Positions 40,807-50,084 are shown, counted from the stretch's first letter. The stretch is 64,000 nt of DNA from Actinomadura sp. WMMA1423 (GCF_006547145.1 NZ_CP041244.1:8370001-8434000); one strand, 5' to 3'. Numbers and translations: made by a program. Notes: generated by a model not told the origin, from the letters alone.

Positions 40807-43038
40807 TCAACTCCGTGTCTGGTGCTGGGCAGGGACGAGCCGAAGCAACCGGTGGTACGCGGTCCGCGTGATGGCGCCGCGGTGGAGCAGGAGCCGAGCG
40901 TGCAGGCGGAACGCGGCCCTCAGCCCGCCCGCCTCCGCCCCGCCGCCGCTGACGACCTGTTCGATCACCGACCGGAGTTCGGGGGCCTCCCCGTAGGCGA
41001 CCATCCAACGGGCGAACAGCCCCCAGGCCTCCGGAGCCGCGGGCCGCTCACGGCCGGAGGGCTCGACGGCGCGGAGCAGCAGCGCGTGCTGCCAGAGGCG
41101 CGCGATGCGACCGGCGGCCTCGCCCCGCCGTGCGATCTCGATGAGGTCCGGACGTCCGGGACGGGATCGCGGCGCGGCGATGCGCAGGAACACGGTCGCC
41201 GCGGTGAGGCGGCTTCCCGAGTGCTCGCTCACCGCCCAGTCCGCAAGTGCGCCGGTGATCTCCGTCGCCGTCTTCGCCGAGTACAGGAACGAGAGGGATG
41301 CGGCGACGGCGTCGGCGGTGTCCCGGCTGAATCGCCGGGACGCCGTCCCGAACACCTTCAGCGCATCGGTGAGATCGCCGGCGCCGAGGTGGGAGCCGTG
41401 CGCCCGGATCGCCACCAGCACTTCCCCGCGAGTGCCCCGAGACAGCCGGAGCAGGTGCTCGCGCACCCGGCTCTCCAGCGCCGGCTCCCGCGCCGCTGCC
41501 TCCAGGACCCATGCCGCCAGGCGCTGGTCCTGCCGCGCCGCGGACTTGCTCCAGGGGCGGATGAACCGCTCGTCGACCGTGTCGAAGTCGAACGTCGCGA
41601 GCAGCCCCACCGCGTGGGCCGCTCTGATCGCGGTCTCGGGTCTGTGGGCGAGCCGGTCCAGCCAGGCCATGAGCGGCTCGCGAATGGTGGGCTGCTCCTC
41701 CCACAGGACCTGGAGGGTCGTGCCCGCCCGCGTCCGCTGCCGCAGTGCCACCAGCCGGCCGCCGCCCGTCGGCATCGGGCGGGCGACGGCCCCCGCAAGG
41801 TCCAGCCAAGTCTGGAGGTCCTCCCAGGTGGGCAGCGGGCGCCTCCCGTCCTCCCGCTTCCAGGCGGCGTCGATCTGTTGGGCGAGATCGAGCGCCGCCT
41901 GCGAGACCGTGGTCTCCTTCATCCCGTGCAGGACGGCCACGCTCGCCATGAAGCAGCGGCCGAGGATGGGCCGCCGCTCCGACAGCCGCAGCCGAACCTC
42001 CTCGCGGACCCGGTCGGGAAACTCGGCGATCACCTCCTCGGCCGCCCTGCCCTCCGCCAGGCCGCGGACCAGCCGGCAGGCATGGTCGACGGCCTTGCAT
42101 GGCGACGTCTCCTCGGCCAGCAGCCCCTCGACGGCCCGCAGCGCCGGCCCGGCGAGCGTGCGCCGCTCGATTCCGTAGGCGAGCGCCTCGCGGTCGAGCC
42201 ATCGTCTGAAGACCTCGACGGCGCCGGGAGGCCGGTGCTCGATCACGGTGCCGAACGGCGCCGGCCCTTGAGCGGGGACGAGAAGCACAAGGCGGCAGTC
42301 CCTCTTGAGGGCGAGGCTCTCGAGGCCCGGAAGTTCCGCGTCCAGCCTCCGGCCCCGGTCGACCTCTCCGACCTCGATGACGTATCCGTGACGGGGACGC
42401 AGGTCCGTCGCGCGGACCAAGGCGAGAGAGCCCTCCACCTGGAGGACGCCGACGGGCGGTTCCTCTCCGGCGCCGGCCGCGGGCGCCGGGCGGCACCACT
42501 GAAGCAGCGCCGCAAGCGCGGCGGTCATGCGTCCCGTCCCTTCCGTTCCGCGCACGTGCACCACCGAAGAGTGCTCCAGAGCCCGTTGGAGCCCGGGCAG
42601 TGAGGGGATCGAGGCGAGGTTGTCCGGGACGAGGCGCTCGGCCGCCTTCTTCGGCATGTACCAGATCCGGACGGGCCGCTCTTCCTTGGCGCCCTCGAAG
42701 ACGTAGAGGTCCCGCTGAGCGTTATGAAGTGCGCCGTTGCCCGAGGCCTCGTACGAGACCCTGCCGATCCAGTCGCGCCCGGCGACCGTCCCCAGTCCGC
42801 CTTCTTCGAGAGAACGCAGGCTCTCCCGCCGCAGCCGCTCCTCGCGTTCGTCCTCGGCGACCTGTTGGTCGAAGCGACGGCCGTCGGGCACTGCGGGACC
42901 TCGTTCGGCACCCGCGGACTCAGGGGAGGCGTCGTGCCCGCCGGGGTCCGGTGAGGGCGTCGCTCCCGCATCGGTGGGGGCCGGCGACGCGGGCTCTGGG
43001 GGCGCGGCTCTGGGGGTTTCGGGTCCTGCGTCACTCAT
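40807..43038 (-). CDS. Large protein with degenerate P-loop and helical repeats, cyclase-associated
   Basis: 743 residues. Residues 1-55 are Pro/Ala-rich and disordered. Residues 85-115 carry a glycine-rich motif (GRDWIG, SGNGALHNAQRDLYV) shared with the tail of the upstream cyclase. A P-loop-like GTEGTGRMT (164-172) follows, with Arg in place of the Walker A Lys, then a strand resembling Walker B (CRLVLLV). The rest is long alpha-helical, STAND/HEAT-like. The ATG overlaps the cyclase stop (ATGA), so the two are made together. Function unknown; a nucleotide-sensing or conflict-system core is the inference. Confidence 0.85.
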   Translation of the reverse strand: MSDAGPETPRAAPPEPASPAPTDAGATPSPDPGGHDASPESAGAERGPAVPDGRRFDQQVAEDEREERLRRESLRSLEEGGLGTVAGRDWIGRVSYEASGNGALHNAQRDLYVFEGAKEERPVRIWYMPKKAAERLVPDNLASIPSLPGLQRALEHSSVVHVRGTEGTGRMTAALAALLQWCRPAPAAGAGEEPPVGVLQVEGSLALVRATDLRPRHGYVIEVGEVDRGRRLDAELPGLESLALKRDCRLVLLVPAQGPAPFGTVIEHRPPGAVEVFRRWLDREALAYGIERRTLAGPALRAVEGLLAEETSPCKAVDHACRLVRGLAEGRAAEEVIAEFPDRVREEVRLRLSERRPILGRCFMASVAVLHGMKETTVSQAALDLAQQIDAAWKREDGRRPLPTWEDLQTWLDLAGAVARPMPTGGGRLVALRQRTRAGTTLQVLWEEQPTIREPLMAWLDRLAHRPETAIRAAHAVGLLATFDFDTVDERFIRPWSKSAARQDQRLAAWVLEAAAREPALESRVREHLLRLSRGTRGEVLVAIRAHGSHLGAGDLTDALKVFGTASRRFSRDTADAVAASLSFLYSAKTATEITGALADWAVSEHSGSRLTAATVFLRIAAPRSRPGRPDLIEIARRGEAAGRIARLWQHALLLRAVEPSGRERPAAPEAWGLFARWMVAYGEAPELRSVIEQVVSGGGAEAGGLRAAFRLHARLLLHRGAITRTAYHRLLRLVPAQHQTRS

Positions 43039-43880
43039 CTGTCTCGTTCCCTCCCGATGTTGATGTCACGGTGGGCCGAATGGAGAGTGCCGTGCCCGCT
43101 GACCTTCATTCGCTGCGTGCCGATGTAGTCGCGGCCCACGGCCAGCCGACGGTCGGCGGCAGCGCCGGGAGACTCCGCCGTACCGGTGTGGGCGGGGCGA
43201 TCCTGGGCCGGGCCGTCTTTCCCTGGGACGTCGTTCTCCGGGCCGGGGGTCTCCGGGCCCTCCTCGTCCGGCAACGGGATGTCGTGAATGTCGAAACGGG
43301 GCACGTAGAGGTACGCGTCGTACTCCTGCTTCTTCACCCGCACATGGACGGAGCGGAAGTCGGACGGGCGTGGTTCGCCCGGGCCCTGCGTGATGAAGTC
43401 GCGGTAGACCTCGGTCGAGACGATCACCGCGAGATCCGCGTCGGGCAGTGCCGCCAGCGCGGTGCGCACGGGGGCGGAGTCCCGGAGGCGCGCGGGGAGG
43501 ACCGCGTGCTGCCCCGGCCATCCGATCGCCCCGTCCGTGTGGATCGGCCCGACGTGTACGGCCAGGCGCAGGCGGATCCTCGACCAGTGATCGTCGGCCC
43601 GCCTGCGGTTGTGGACGCCGAGGGCGGCGTCCAGCTCGCGGATGAAGAGGTCCATGAGCACCGCGACGTCGGCTTCCCTCGGCAGGACGGCGAAGACGCC
43701 GTCCCCGCCCAGCTGCCTCAGCCATGCCTGCCGGTTGAGCTCCGCCCTGTCGGCCGCGGCGTCGAGTGAGTCGCCGAGCGCGCTCTGCAGGACTCTCTGC
43801 TCAGCGTCGTTGCGGCTGCTGTAGTCCTCGATGTCGGCGGTGACGAGCACCCGGTGCTCGGGAACGGGCCTGCGGGTCAT
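43035..43880 (-). CDS. Class III nucleotidyl-cyclase-like protein with C-terminal glycine-rich motif
   Basis: 281 residues from an ATG with GGGAGG 4 nt upstream. Residues about 10-195 form a class III cyclase-like domain: TADIEDYS gives the first metal Asp (D16), LGGDGVFAVLP the second (D60), and LRLAVHVGPIH matches the conserved strand. The usual Lys before GGDG is Arg-like, and the transition-state Asn of VNxAAR is not present (HAVLPARL), so activity is uncertain. A disordered linker (200-245) leads to GRDYIG...SGHGTLHSAHRDINI (248-276), repeated in the next gene. Sits between a Crp-like regulator and the P-loop protein. Confidence 0.86.
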   Translation of the reverse strand: MTRRPVPEHRVLVTADIEDYSSRNDAEQRVLQSALGDSLDAAADRAELNRQAWLRQLGGDGVFAVLPREADVAVLMDLFIRELDAALGVHNRRRADDHWSRIRLRLAVHVGPIHTDGAIGWPGQHAVLPARLRDSAPVRTALAALPDADLAVIVSTEVYRDFITQGPGEPRPSDFRSVHVRVKKQEYDAYLYVPRFDIHDIPLPDEEGPETPGPENDVPGKDGPAQDRPAHTGTAESPGAAADRRLAVGRDYIGTQRMKVSGHGTLHSAHRDINIGRERDR

Positions 43881-43953
43881 CGTGCCTCCCTGGATCGGTT
43901 CCGACGTCCAGGGTCGGTCGCGACCTGGAAGGCGAGGCCTGATAAATCAGGCC

Positions 43954-44691
43954 TCAGCGAAGATCGTCTGGGGGGTCGCACGGACGCCGGAGGGGAAGGT
44001 CCGCGTAGGCCGCGAGCCTTCGCAGGTCATGAATGACCAGACGGCGCCGTCCCGGACTGCTCACGAGATCGAGGGCCGCCAGTTCGCGCAGCGCCTTGTG
44101 GACCGTGTTCTCCTTGGCCCCGATCAGCCCCCCGATCTCCGCCTGGGTCAGCGGTATCCCCAGGTCCGTTCCCGTGGAGACGGGGATGCCGTGGCGCTCA
44201 GCGAGGGCCAGCAGGACGCGCGCCAGACATCTGGACGCGTCGTAGCTCGCGAAGTCCAGGCGTCGCTGGTTGGACCACCGCAGGCGCTCACTGGTCATAT
44301 GGGTGAGCGCCAGGGCGGCTGCGGGTCTGCGCCGGAGGAACTCCAGGAAGACCGGCCCGCGGATCTGGCTCACGGTCACCCTGCCGCACGTGATGACCGT
44401 CGCCGAACGCGGTGCGCCGTCCAGAGCGGCCATCTCTCCGATCAGGTCCCCGCTCACCCGGAGCGCGAGCAGCGCCTGCCGCCCGTTCTCGGTCCGCGCG
44501 GTGACCTTGACCAGTGCATCCAGAAGCAGCCAGACCGAAGCGGTCGGATCACCCTGCCGGACGAGGACGTGGCGCGCCGGGAAGGCTCGGAACTGCCCCG
44601 CTCTCAGCAGGTCCGACCTGTGATCTTCCGGAAGCCGGCCGAGGAAGGTGCCAGAAGGCCAGCGGCGTCCGGAACTCGAACCATCAGGCAT
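43954..44691 (-). CDS. Crp/Fnr-family regulator with cyclic-nucleotide-binding domain
   Basis: 245 residues from ATG 44691, which has GGAGG 5 nt upstream. The phosphate-binding cassette IGEMAALDGAPRSATV is intact, with the Glu (E86) and Arg (R95) that hold cyclic nucleotide in CRP. The helix-turn-helix lies at about 182-205 (LTQAEIGGLIGAKENTVHKA). It is the first gene of the four-gene operon, 73 bp before the cyclase-like gene, so it may sense that enzyme's product and control the operon; this is inference. Confidence 0.92.
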   Translation of the reverse strand: MPDGSSSGRRWPSGTFLGRLPEDHRSDLLRAGQFRAFPARHVLVRQGDPTASVWLLLDALVKVTARTENGRQALLALRVSGDLIGEMAALDGAPRSATVITCGRVTVSQIRGPVFLEFLRRRPAAALALTHMTSERLRWSNQRRLDFASYDASRCLARVLLALAERHGIPVSTGTDLGIPLTQAEIGGLIGAKENTVHKALRELAALDLVSSPGRRRLVIHDLRRLAAYADLPLRRPCDPPDDLR

Positions 44692-44848
44692 GATCGCCTC
44701 CGTCTGCAAAGGCGCCGGGGTTCAATCTTGCGCCGCCACTCGCCGTCGCGCCTCCTCCGGTGAAGACGTCGGCCGGAGGCGGCCCGGGAGCCGTCGCATC
44801 GCCCTGTCGCTCGGGAGCGCGAACCCGTTCAGGATGCGAAAAGCGCTG

Positions 44849-44874
44849 CGGTCCCGCCTTTTCGGGCGGGACCG
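44849..44874 (-). terminator. Terminator of the MFS gene
   Basis: Perfect 10-bp stem CGGTCCCGCC/GGCGGGACCG with a 6-nt loop, 16 bp downstream of the minus-strand MFS stop at 44890. It separates the MFS unit from the Crp/cyclase operon. Confidence 0.8.
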
Positions 44875-44889
44875 TTCAGCCGCGGCGGG

Positions 44890-46428
44890 TCAAGCGACCG
44901 TGACGGGGGCGGGCTCCTCGTTCTCGGTGATGACCTTGGGGACGTTTCGGAGGGTGATCAGGGCGAACAGGGCGACCAGGACGGCGAGGGCGGCGCTGCA
45001 GGCCAGGGCGGCGTGCATGCCGTCCACGAAGGCGTTGCGGGCGGCGGCGGCGACCTCGGCGGCGAGCGCGCCGGGCAGGTTCGCGGCGGTCTGGAGCGCG
45101 CCGCCGAGGGAGTCGCGGGCGGCGGAGGCGGCCGGGGCGGGCACGCCGGCGGGCAGGTCGAGGACGCCCCGGTACACCGCGTTCAGGACGCTTCCGAGGA
45201 CGGCCATGCCGAGCGCGCCGCCGAGTTCGAGGCCCGTCTCGGAGATCGCGGACGCGGCGCCGGAGCGGTCCTTCGGGACCGAGGCGAGGACGGTGTCGGC
45301 GGTGACCGTCATCCCGAGGCCCATCCCGATGCCCGACAGCAGCATCGCCGGGACCATCGCCCAGTAGGAGGTGTCCAGGCCGATCGTGGCGAAGAGGACG
45401 AAGCCGCCGGCGGAGACCAGCATGCCCAGGGCGACGACGCGGGCGCGGCCGAGCGCGCCGATCAGCGGCGGGGCGAGCGCGGCGCCGCCGATCATGGCGC
45501 CCGCGGCGCCGGGCAGGCCCGCCAGGCCCGCCTTCAGCGGCGACCAGCCGAGCGCGAGCTGGAAGAACAGCGAGAAGATCAGCGACTGGGCGACCAGGGC
45601 GAACATCGCGAACATGTTGGTGCCGATCGAGCCGGAGAACGCGGCGCGGCGGAACAGCCGGATGTCGATCAGCGGCTCGGCCACCCGCGCCTGCCGGACG
45701 AGGAACGCGGCGAGCGAGAGGGCGCCGACCAGCGCCGCCACCGGGACCTGGAGCTCGTCGACGCCGTGCGCGGCGGCCTCCTTGATCGCGTAGACGAGGC
45801 CGAGGACGCCGAGGACCGACAGCGGCACGCTGAGCAGGTCGAGGCGGCCGGGGGCGGGGTTGCGCGACTCGGGCAGGACGACCGCGCCCGCCACCAGCGC
45901 CACCGCCATCAGCGGCACGTTGATCATGAACACCGAGCCCCACCAGAAGTGGTCGAGCAGGGCGCCGCCGATCACCGGGCCGAGCCCGACGGCGAGCCCG
46001 GCGATGCCGCTGAACGCGCCGACCGCCATCGTCCGCTCCTTCGGCTCGGTGAACGCGCGGCGCAGCAGCGACAGGCAGGACGGCATCAGCGTCGCCCCGG
46101 CGACCCCGAGCAGCGCCCGGGCGGCGATCAGCAGTTCGGCGCTCGGCGCGTAGGCCGTCACGGCGGACGCGGCGGCGAAGACCGCGGTCCCGATCAGCAG
46201 CAGCCTCTTGTGGCCGATGCGGTCGCCGATGCCGCCCATGGTGATCAGCAGGCCGGCGAGCGCGAACCCGTAGGCGTCGGCGATCCACAGGATCTGCGTG
46301 CCCGAGGGGTGCAGGTCCGCCGACAGGTGCGGGACGGCCTGGTTCAGCGCGGTCAGGTCGATGTTCGGCACGAGCGCGACGAGGAGGCAGATCGCGAAGG
46401 TGCCCCATTTGCGGGCTGAGGAGTTCAT
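44890..46428 (-). CDS. MFS multidrug exporter, DHA2 family (14 TMS)
   Basis: 512 residues with about 14 hydrophobic segments. DALNQAVPHL-like motif D1 (LTALNQAVPHLSADL), WIADAYGFALAGLL, GGIGDRIGHKRLL (loop 2-3 motif), GLGPVIGGALLDHFWW and a long C-terminal loop near 445-480. It resembles SmvA/LfrA-type quaternary amine and antibiotic pumps. It lies 68 bp downstream of an AfsR-type regulator on the same strand and is probably under its control. Confidence 0.92.
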   Translation of the reverse strand: MNSSARKWGTFAICLLVALVPNIDLTALNQAVPHLSADLHPSGTQILWIADAYGFALAGLLITMGGIGDRIGHKRLLLIGTAVFAAASAVTAYAPSAELLIAARALLGVAGATLMPSCLSLLRRAFTEPKERTMAVGAFSGIAGLAVGLGPVIGGALLDHFWWGSVFMINVPLMAVALVAGAVVLPESRNPAPGRLDLLSVPLSVLGVLGLVYAIKEAAAHGVDELQVPVAALVGALSLAAFLVRQARVAEPLIDIRLFRRAAFSGSIGTNMFAMFALVAQSLIFSLFFQLALGWSPLKAGLAGLPGAAGAMIGGAALAPPLIGALGRARVVALGMLVSAGGFVLFATIGLDTSYWAMVPAMLLSGIGMGLGMTVTADTVLASVPKDRSGAASAISETGLELGGALGMAVLGSVLNAVYRGVLDLPAGVPAPAASAARDSLGGALQTAANLPGALAAEVAAAARNAFVDGMHAALACSAALAVLVALFALITLRNVPKVITENEEPAPVTVA

Positions 46429-46496
46429 GCCCGTGAGGTTCGCGGTCCGCGCTGACCGTCCGCGCACCGCCCGCTGACAGCCCGGGCGGCGGCCGG

Positions 46497-49400
46497 TCAG
46501 CCGCCGGTGAGCAGGGCGAACGCCTTCTCGCGCGGGAGCGCGGCGCCCCGCGCGTAGGCCGCCTCGTAGGCGTCGTCGCCGAGCAGCGCCCGCGCCCGCG
46601 CCGAGACGCGCTCGATGTCGGGGTCGCCCGCCACCGCGACGCCCCGCAGCGCCCTGCCTGCGCCGAGCAGCAGCGCCGCGCGCTCCCCGTCGCCCGCCCC
46701 GGCGGCCAGGCCAGCCATCGCGGTCGCCGCGTCCGCCTGGTAGTCGAAGATCGGGTGGTCGAACGACATGTCGACCGCCTCGCGGAACAGCGCCTCGGCC
46801 CCCGCGGCGTCGCCCTCGTCCGCCGCGAGCCACCCGAGCCCGACGAGCGCCGAGCCCCGCACGCCGGCGGCGATGAAGCGCTCGGAGGAGTAGCGGTTCA
46901 GCGCCGCCTCGTACATCCGGCGGGCCTCGGCGGCGTCCCCGCGCAGCCGCGCGACCTCCCCGAGCCCCTTGCAGCCCCCGGCGATCTTGTCGGGGGTGCC
47001 GGCCCGGCGGGCCAGCTCGACGCCGCGCTCGTAGTCCGCCCGCGCCGCCTCCAGGTCGCCCGCGTGGATGTGGACGGCGGCGCGCTGGTAGAGCAGGTCG
47101 GCGGTGTCCTCCAGCGCGCCGAGCTCGCCGACCAGTTCCAGCGCCTCGTCCAGCAGCGCGAGGGCCCGTTCCCGGTCGCCGCGCCGGTCGGCGAGCTGCG
47201 CGAGCGGGTCGAGCGAGTTGGCGGTGCCCCAGCGGTCCCCGCAGGCGCGGAACCCGCGCACCGCCTCCCCGCACGACCTCTCCACCTCGGCCAGGTCGCC
47301 GTTGAACTGCGCCAGGAACCCCTCGCTCATCCACATCAGCGCGCGGCACCACGGGTCGTCGCCGACCTGCCGCTCGAAGACCTCCTGGTCCGTCCGCTCC
47401 GGGCCCGCCGTCAGCGCCCACAGCACGATGACCGCCGGGTACCGCAGCGGGCCGTCGATGCCGCGCAGGAGCCCCGCGGCCCGGTCGAGCCACGCCACCG
47501 CCCGCTCGCCCGTGGCGCCGCCCGACACCGCGTTCGTGACGCACAGGACGTACTCCTCGGCGAGCCCCTCCGGCGGTCCGGTGCCGACCGCCTCCAGCAG
47601 CTCCGACGCCAGCGGCGCTCCCTCGACGCGTCCCCGCAGCCACCAGTACCACGACAGCGGCGCGATGATCCGCAGGGCCAGCGCCGGGTCGGCCCGCACG
47701 CACCGCCGCAGCGCCGCGTGGAGGTTGCCGTGGTCGGCGGCCAGCAGCCCCAGCCACTCCAGCTGCTCGGCGCCCCGCAGGTGGGGCTCCGCGCGCTGGG
47801 CGAGGCCGGCGAAGTACTCGGCGTGGGCCCGTTCGAACCGTTCCATCTCACCGGCCCGGACGAGCTGCTCGGCGCAGAACGCCCGCACGGTGTCGAGCAT
47901 GCGGTACCGGGACCCGTCGCTCTGCACCAGCGACTTGTCGGCCAGCTCCACCAGCAGGTCGTCGGCGTCGCCCAGGCCGCACACGCCCATCGCCGCCTCC
48001 AGCGTGAGCCCCCCGGCGAACACCGTCAGCCGCCGCGCGAGGGTCTGCTCGGCCTCGTCCAGCAGGTCCCAGCTCCACTCCACGACGGCCCGGAGCGTCT
48101 GGTGGCGAGGCGGCGCCGTCCGGTTGCCGCGCGACAGCAGCCGGAACCGGTCGTCCAGCCGGGTCGCGACCTCCGCCACCGGCAGCGACCGCAGCCGCGC
48201 CGCCGCCAGCTCGATCGCCAGCGGCAGCCCGTCCAGCGCCCGGCAGATCGCCAGCACGGCCCCGGCGTTGCCCTCGTCCACCCCGAAACCCGGCCGCACC
48301 GCCTCCGCCCGGTCCAGGAACAGCCGCACCGCCGGGTACGCGGGCAGCTCCTCGGCCCGCGCGTCCGGCGGCGGTACCTCCAGCATCGGCAACGGCCGCA
48401 ACGCCTCACCGGTGATCGCGAGGGCCTCCCGGCTCGTCGCCAGCACCCGCAGCTCCGGGCACGCGCTCAGCAGCCGGTGCGTCAGCTCCGCGACGGGCGC
48501 GACGACGTGCTCGCAGTTGTCCAGGACGAGCAGGACCCGCCGCCCCTCCAGCGCCGTGACCAGCCGCTCCACCGCGTCCGGCGGCTGCTCGCCCGGCATC
48601 GGCCGCATCCCGGCCTCGCGCAGCCCGAGCGCCGCGAGCACCGTGTTCGCCACCTCGCCCCCCGAGACGGGCGCCAGGTCGGCGAAGCACGCCTCACCGC
48701 CGTACCGCCCCGCCGCCTCGATCGCCAGCCGCGTCTTGCCCGCGCCCCCCGGCCCGAGCAGGGTGACCAGCCGCCCGTCCGCGAGCATCCTGCCGACCCT
48801 GCGCAGCTCCTCCTCCCGCCCGACGAGGCTCGTGAGCTGCGCCGGCAGGTTAGGCCGGACGGCCGCCGGGGCGTCCCCGCGCAGGATCGCCAGGTGGACG
48901 TCCGCGAGCTCCCGCGACGGGTCGGCGCCGAGCTCCTCGGCCAGCACGCCGCGGCCGTCCTCGAACACCGCGAGCGCCTCCGCCTGCCGCCCGCTCCGGT
49001 GCAGCGCCCGCATGAGCAGCGCCCGCGCATGCTCCCGCAGCGGCTGCGCGTCCACCAGTTCGCGCAGCAGCGGCACGACCGCGCCGGGGTCCTCGTCGAG
49101 CATCGCCTCGCCGTACGCCTCGACGGCGCAGGCCCGGTCCTCCTCCAGCCGGGCCGCCTGCCCGGCCGCGAACGGCGCGCCCACGTCGGCCAGCGCGGGC
49201 CCCCGCCACAGGCCGAGCGCCTCCCTGAGCAGCCCGGCCGCCTCGTGCCGCCCGGCCGCCTTCGCGTCGGCCACGAGCCGCTGGAACCGGTGGACGTCGA
49301 CGTCCTCGCGCCGGGCGGCGACCCGGTACCCCGCGGGCGTCCCCTCGACCAGCCCCGCGTCACCGAGCCCCCGCCGCAGCCGCGACACCTGCGACTGCAG

Positions 49401-49583
49401 GGCGTTGGCGGCCCCGCTCGGCGGGTCCTCCCCGTACAGGCCGTCGATGAGCCGCTCGGTCGGGACGGTCCGTCCCGCGTCCAGCAGGAGCATCGCCAGC
49501 AGCGCCCGCACCAGCGGCCCGCCCACCGGCACGGCGGACTCGCCCGCCCGGACCTCGACGGGTCCCAGTACGCCGAACTGCAT
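46497..49583 (-). CDS. AfsR-type regulator: BTAD/SARP domain, NB-ARC ATPase, TPR
   Basis: 1028 residues. It starts MQFGVLGPVEVRAGESAVPV, the standard OmpR-like winged helix of SARP proteins, then the bacterial transcriptional activation domain (to about 250). The NB-ARC ATPase follows with Walker A LLGPGGAGKTRLAIEA and VLLVLDNCEH. The C-terminal half is TPR-like. Such proteins activate antibiotic or export genes. ATG 49583 is chosen because SARP domains begin at this MQFxVLGP motif; an ATG 18 nt upstream is possible. Divergent from the epoxide-hydrolase-like gene. Confidence 0.94.
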   Translation of the reverse strand: MQFGVLGPVEVRAGESAVPVGGPLVRALLAMLLLDAGRTVPTERLIDGLYGEDPPSGAANALQSQVSRLRRGLGDAGLVEGTPAGYRVAARREDVDVHRFQRLVADAKAAGRHEAAGLLREALGLWRGPALADVGAPFAAGQAARLEEDRACAVEAYGEAMLDEDPGAVVPLLRELVDAQPLREHARALLMRALHRSGRQAEALAVFEDGRGVLAEELGADPSRELADVHLAILRGDAPAAVRPNLPAQLTSLVGREEELRRVGRMLADGRLVTLLGPGGAGKTRLAIEAAGRYGGEACFADLAPVSGGEVANTVLAALGLREAGMRPMPGEQPPDAVERLVTALEGRRVLLVLDNCEHVVAPVAELTHRLLSACPELRVLATSREALAITGEALRPLPMLEVPPPDARAEELPAYPAVRLFLDRAEAVRPGFGVDEGNAGAVLAICRALDGLPLAIELAAARLRSLPVAEVATRLDDRFRLLSRGNRTAPPRHQTLRAVVEWSWDLLDEAEQTLARRLTVFAGGLTLEAAMGVCGLGDADDLLVELADKSLVQSDGSRYRMLDTVRAFCAEQLVRAGEMERFERAHAEYFAGLAQRAEPHLRGAEQLEWLGLLAADHGNLHAALRRCVRADPALALRIIAPLSWYWWLRGRVEGAPLASELLEAVGTGPPEGLAEEYVLCVTNAVSGGATGERAVAWLDRAAGLLRGIDGPLRYPAVIVLWALTAGPERTDQEVFERQVGDDPWCRALMWMSEGFLAQFNGDLAEVERSCGEAVRGFRACGDRWGTANSLDPLAQLADRRGDRERALALLDEALELVGELGALEDTADLLYQRAAVHIHAGDLEAARADYERGVELARRAGTPDKIAGGCKGLGEVARLRGDAAEARRMYEAALNRYSSERFIAAGVRGSALVGLGWLAADEGDAAGAEALFREAVDMSFDHPIFDYQADAATAMAGLAAGAGDGERAALLLGAGRALRGVAVAGDPDIERVSARARALLGDDAYEAAYARGAALPREKAFALLTGG

Positions 49584-49635
49584 CCCCCGATTCTCCCGCA
49601 TTACGGTGGTTCCACCGACCTTCGGAGGTAGCGCC

Positions 49636-50061
49636 ATGACCGAGATCGAGATCGTCACCGACTTCCTGGCCGCCCTCGAGGACCTCGACCTCGAACGCGC
49701 CATGACCCACGCCGCCCCGGGCATGATCTACCAGAACGTCCCGCTCCCGCCCGCCCGCGGCGCCGCCGCCGTCGAGAAGACCCTGCGCGCCATGACCCGC
49801 TACGGCACCGGCTTCGAGGCCCGCGTCCACAACATCGCCGCGAACGGCCCCGTCGTCCTCACCGAGCGCACCGACGTCCTGGAGGCCCGCGCCTGGCGCG
49901 CCGAGTTCTGGGTCTGCGGCACCTTCGAGGTCCACGACGGCAAGATCACCCTCTGGCGCGACTACTTCGACTGGACGACGTTCCTCGCCGCCTCCGCCAA
50001 GGGCCTCGCCGGCGTCCTCGTCGCCGCGCTCAACCCCCGCCCCCGCACGACGACCCGCTGA
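49636..50061 (+). CDS. Limonene-1,2-epoxide hydrolase family protein
   Basis: 141 residues, the family length, from an ATG with GGAGG. The fold is NTF2-like. All residues of the Rhodococcus LEH active site have counterparts: Tyr 32 and Asn 34 (IYQNV), Arg 78 and Asp 80 (ERTDV), Asp 109 (LWRDYFDW). It should therefore be a cofactor-free epoxide hydrolase. Natural substrates of such enzymes in actinomycetes range from terpene epoxides to polyether or steroid intermediates; none can be chosen here. Confidence 0.87.
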   Translation: MTEIEIVTDFLAALEDLDLERAMTHAAPGMIYQNVPLPPARGAAAVEKTLRAMTRYGTGFEARVHNIAANGPVVLTERTDVLEARAWRAEFWVCGTFEVHDGKITLWRDYFDWTTFLAASAKGLAGVLVAALNPRPRTTTR

Positions 50062-50084
50062 CGTCCGCCCACCGGTCTCCAGAT

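Noticed and set aside
40020..44691. Assigning the cyclase operon to Pycsar or CBASS outright
   Set aside because: No TM, TIR, nuclease or patatin effector is present, and the cyclase lacks the transition-state Asn; only a resemblance can be claimed.
45013..46419. Plus-strand open frames opposite the MFS and AfsR-type genes
   Set aside because: Shadow frames of well-supported minus-strand genes; compositionally biased, no motifs.
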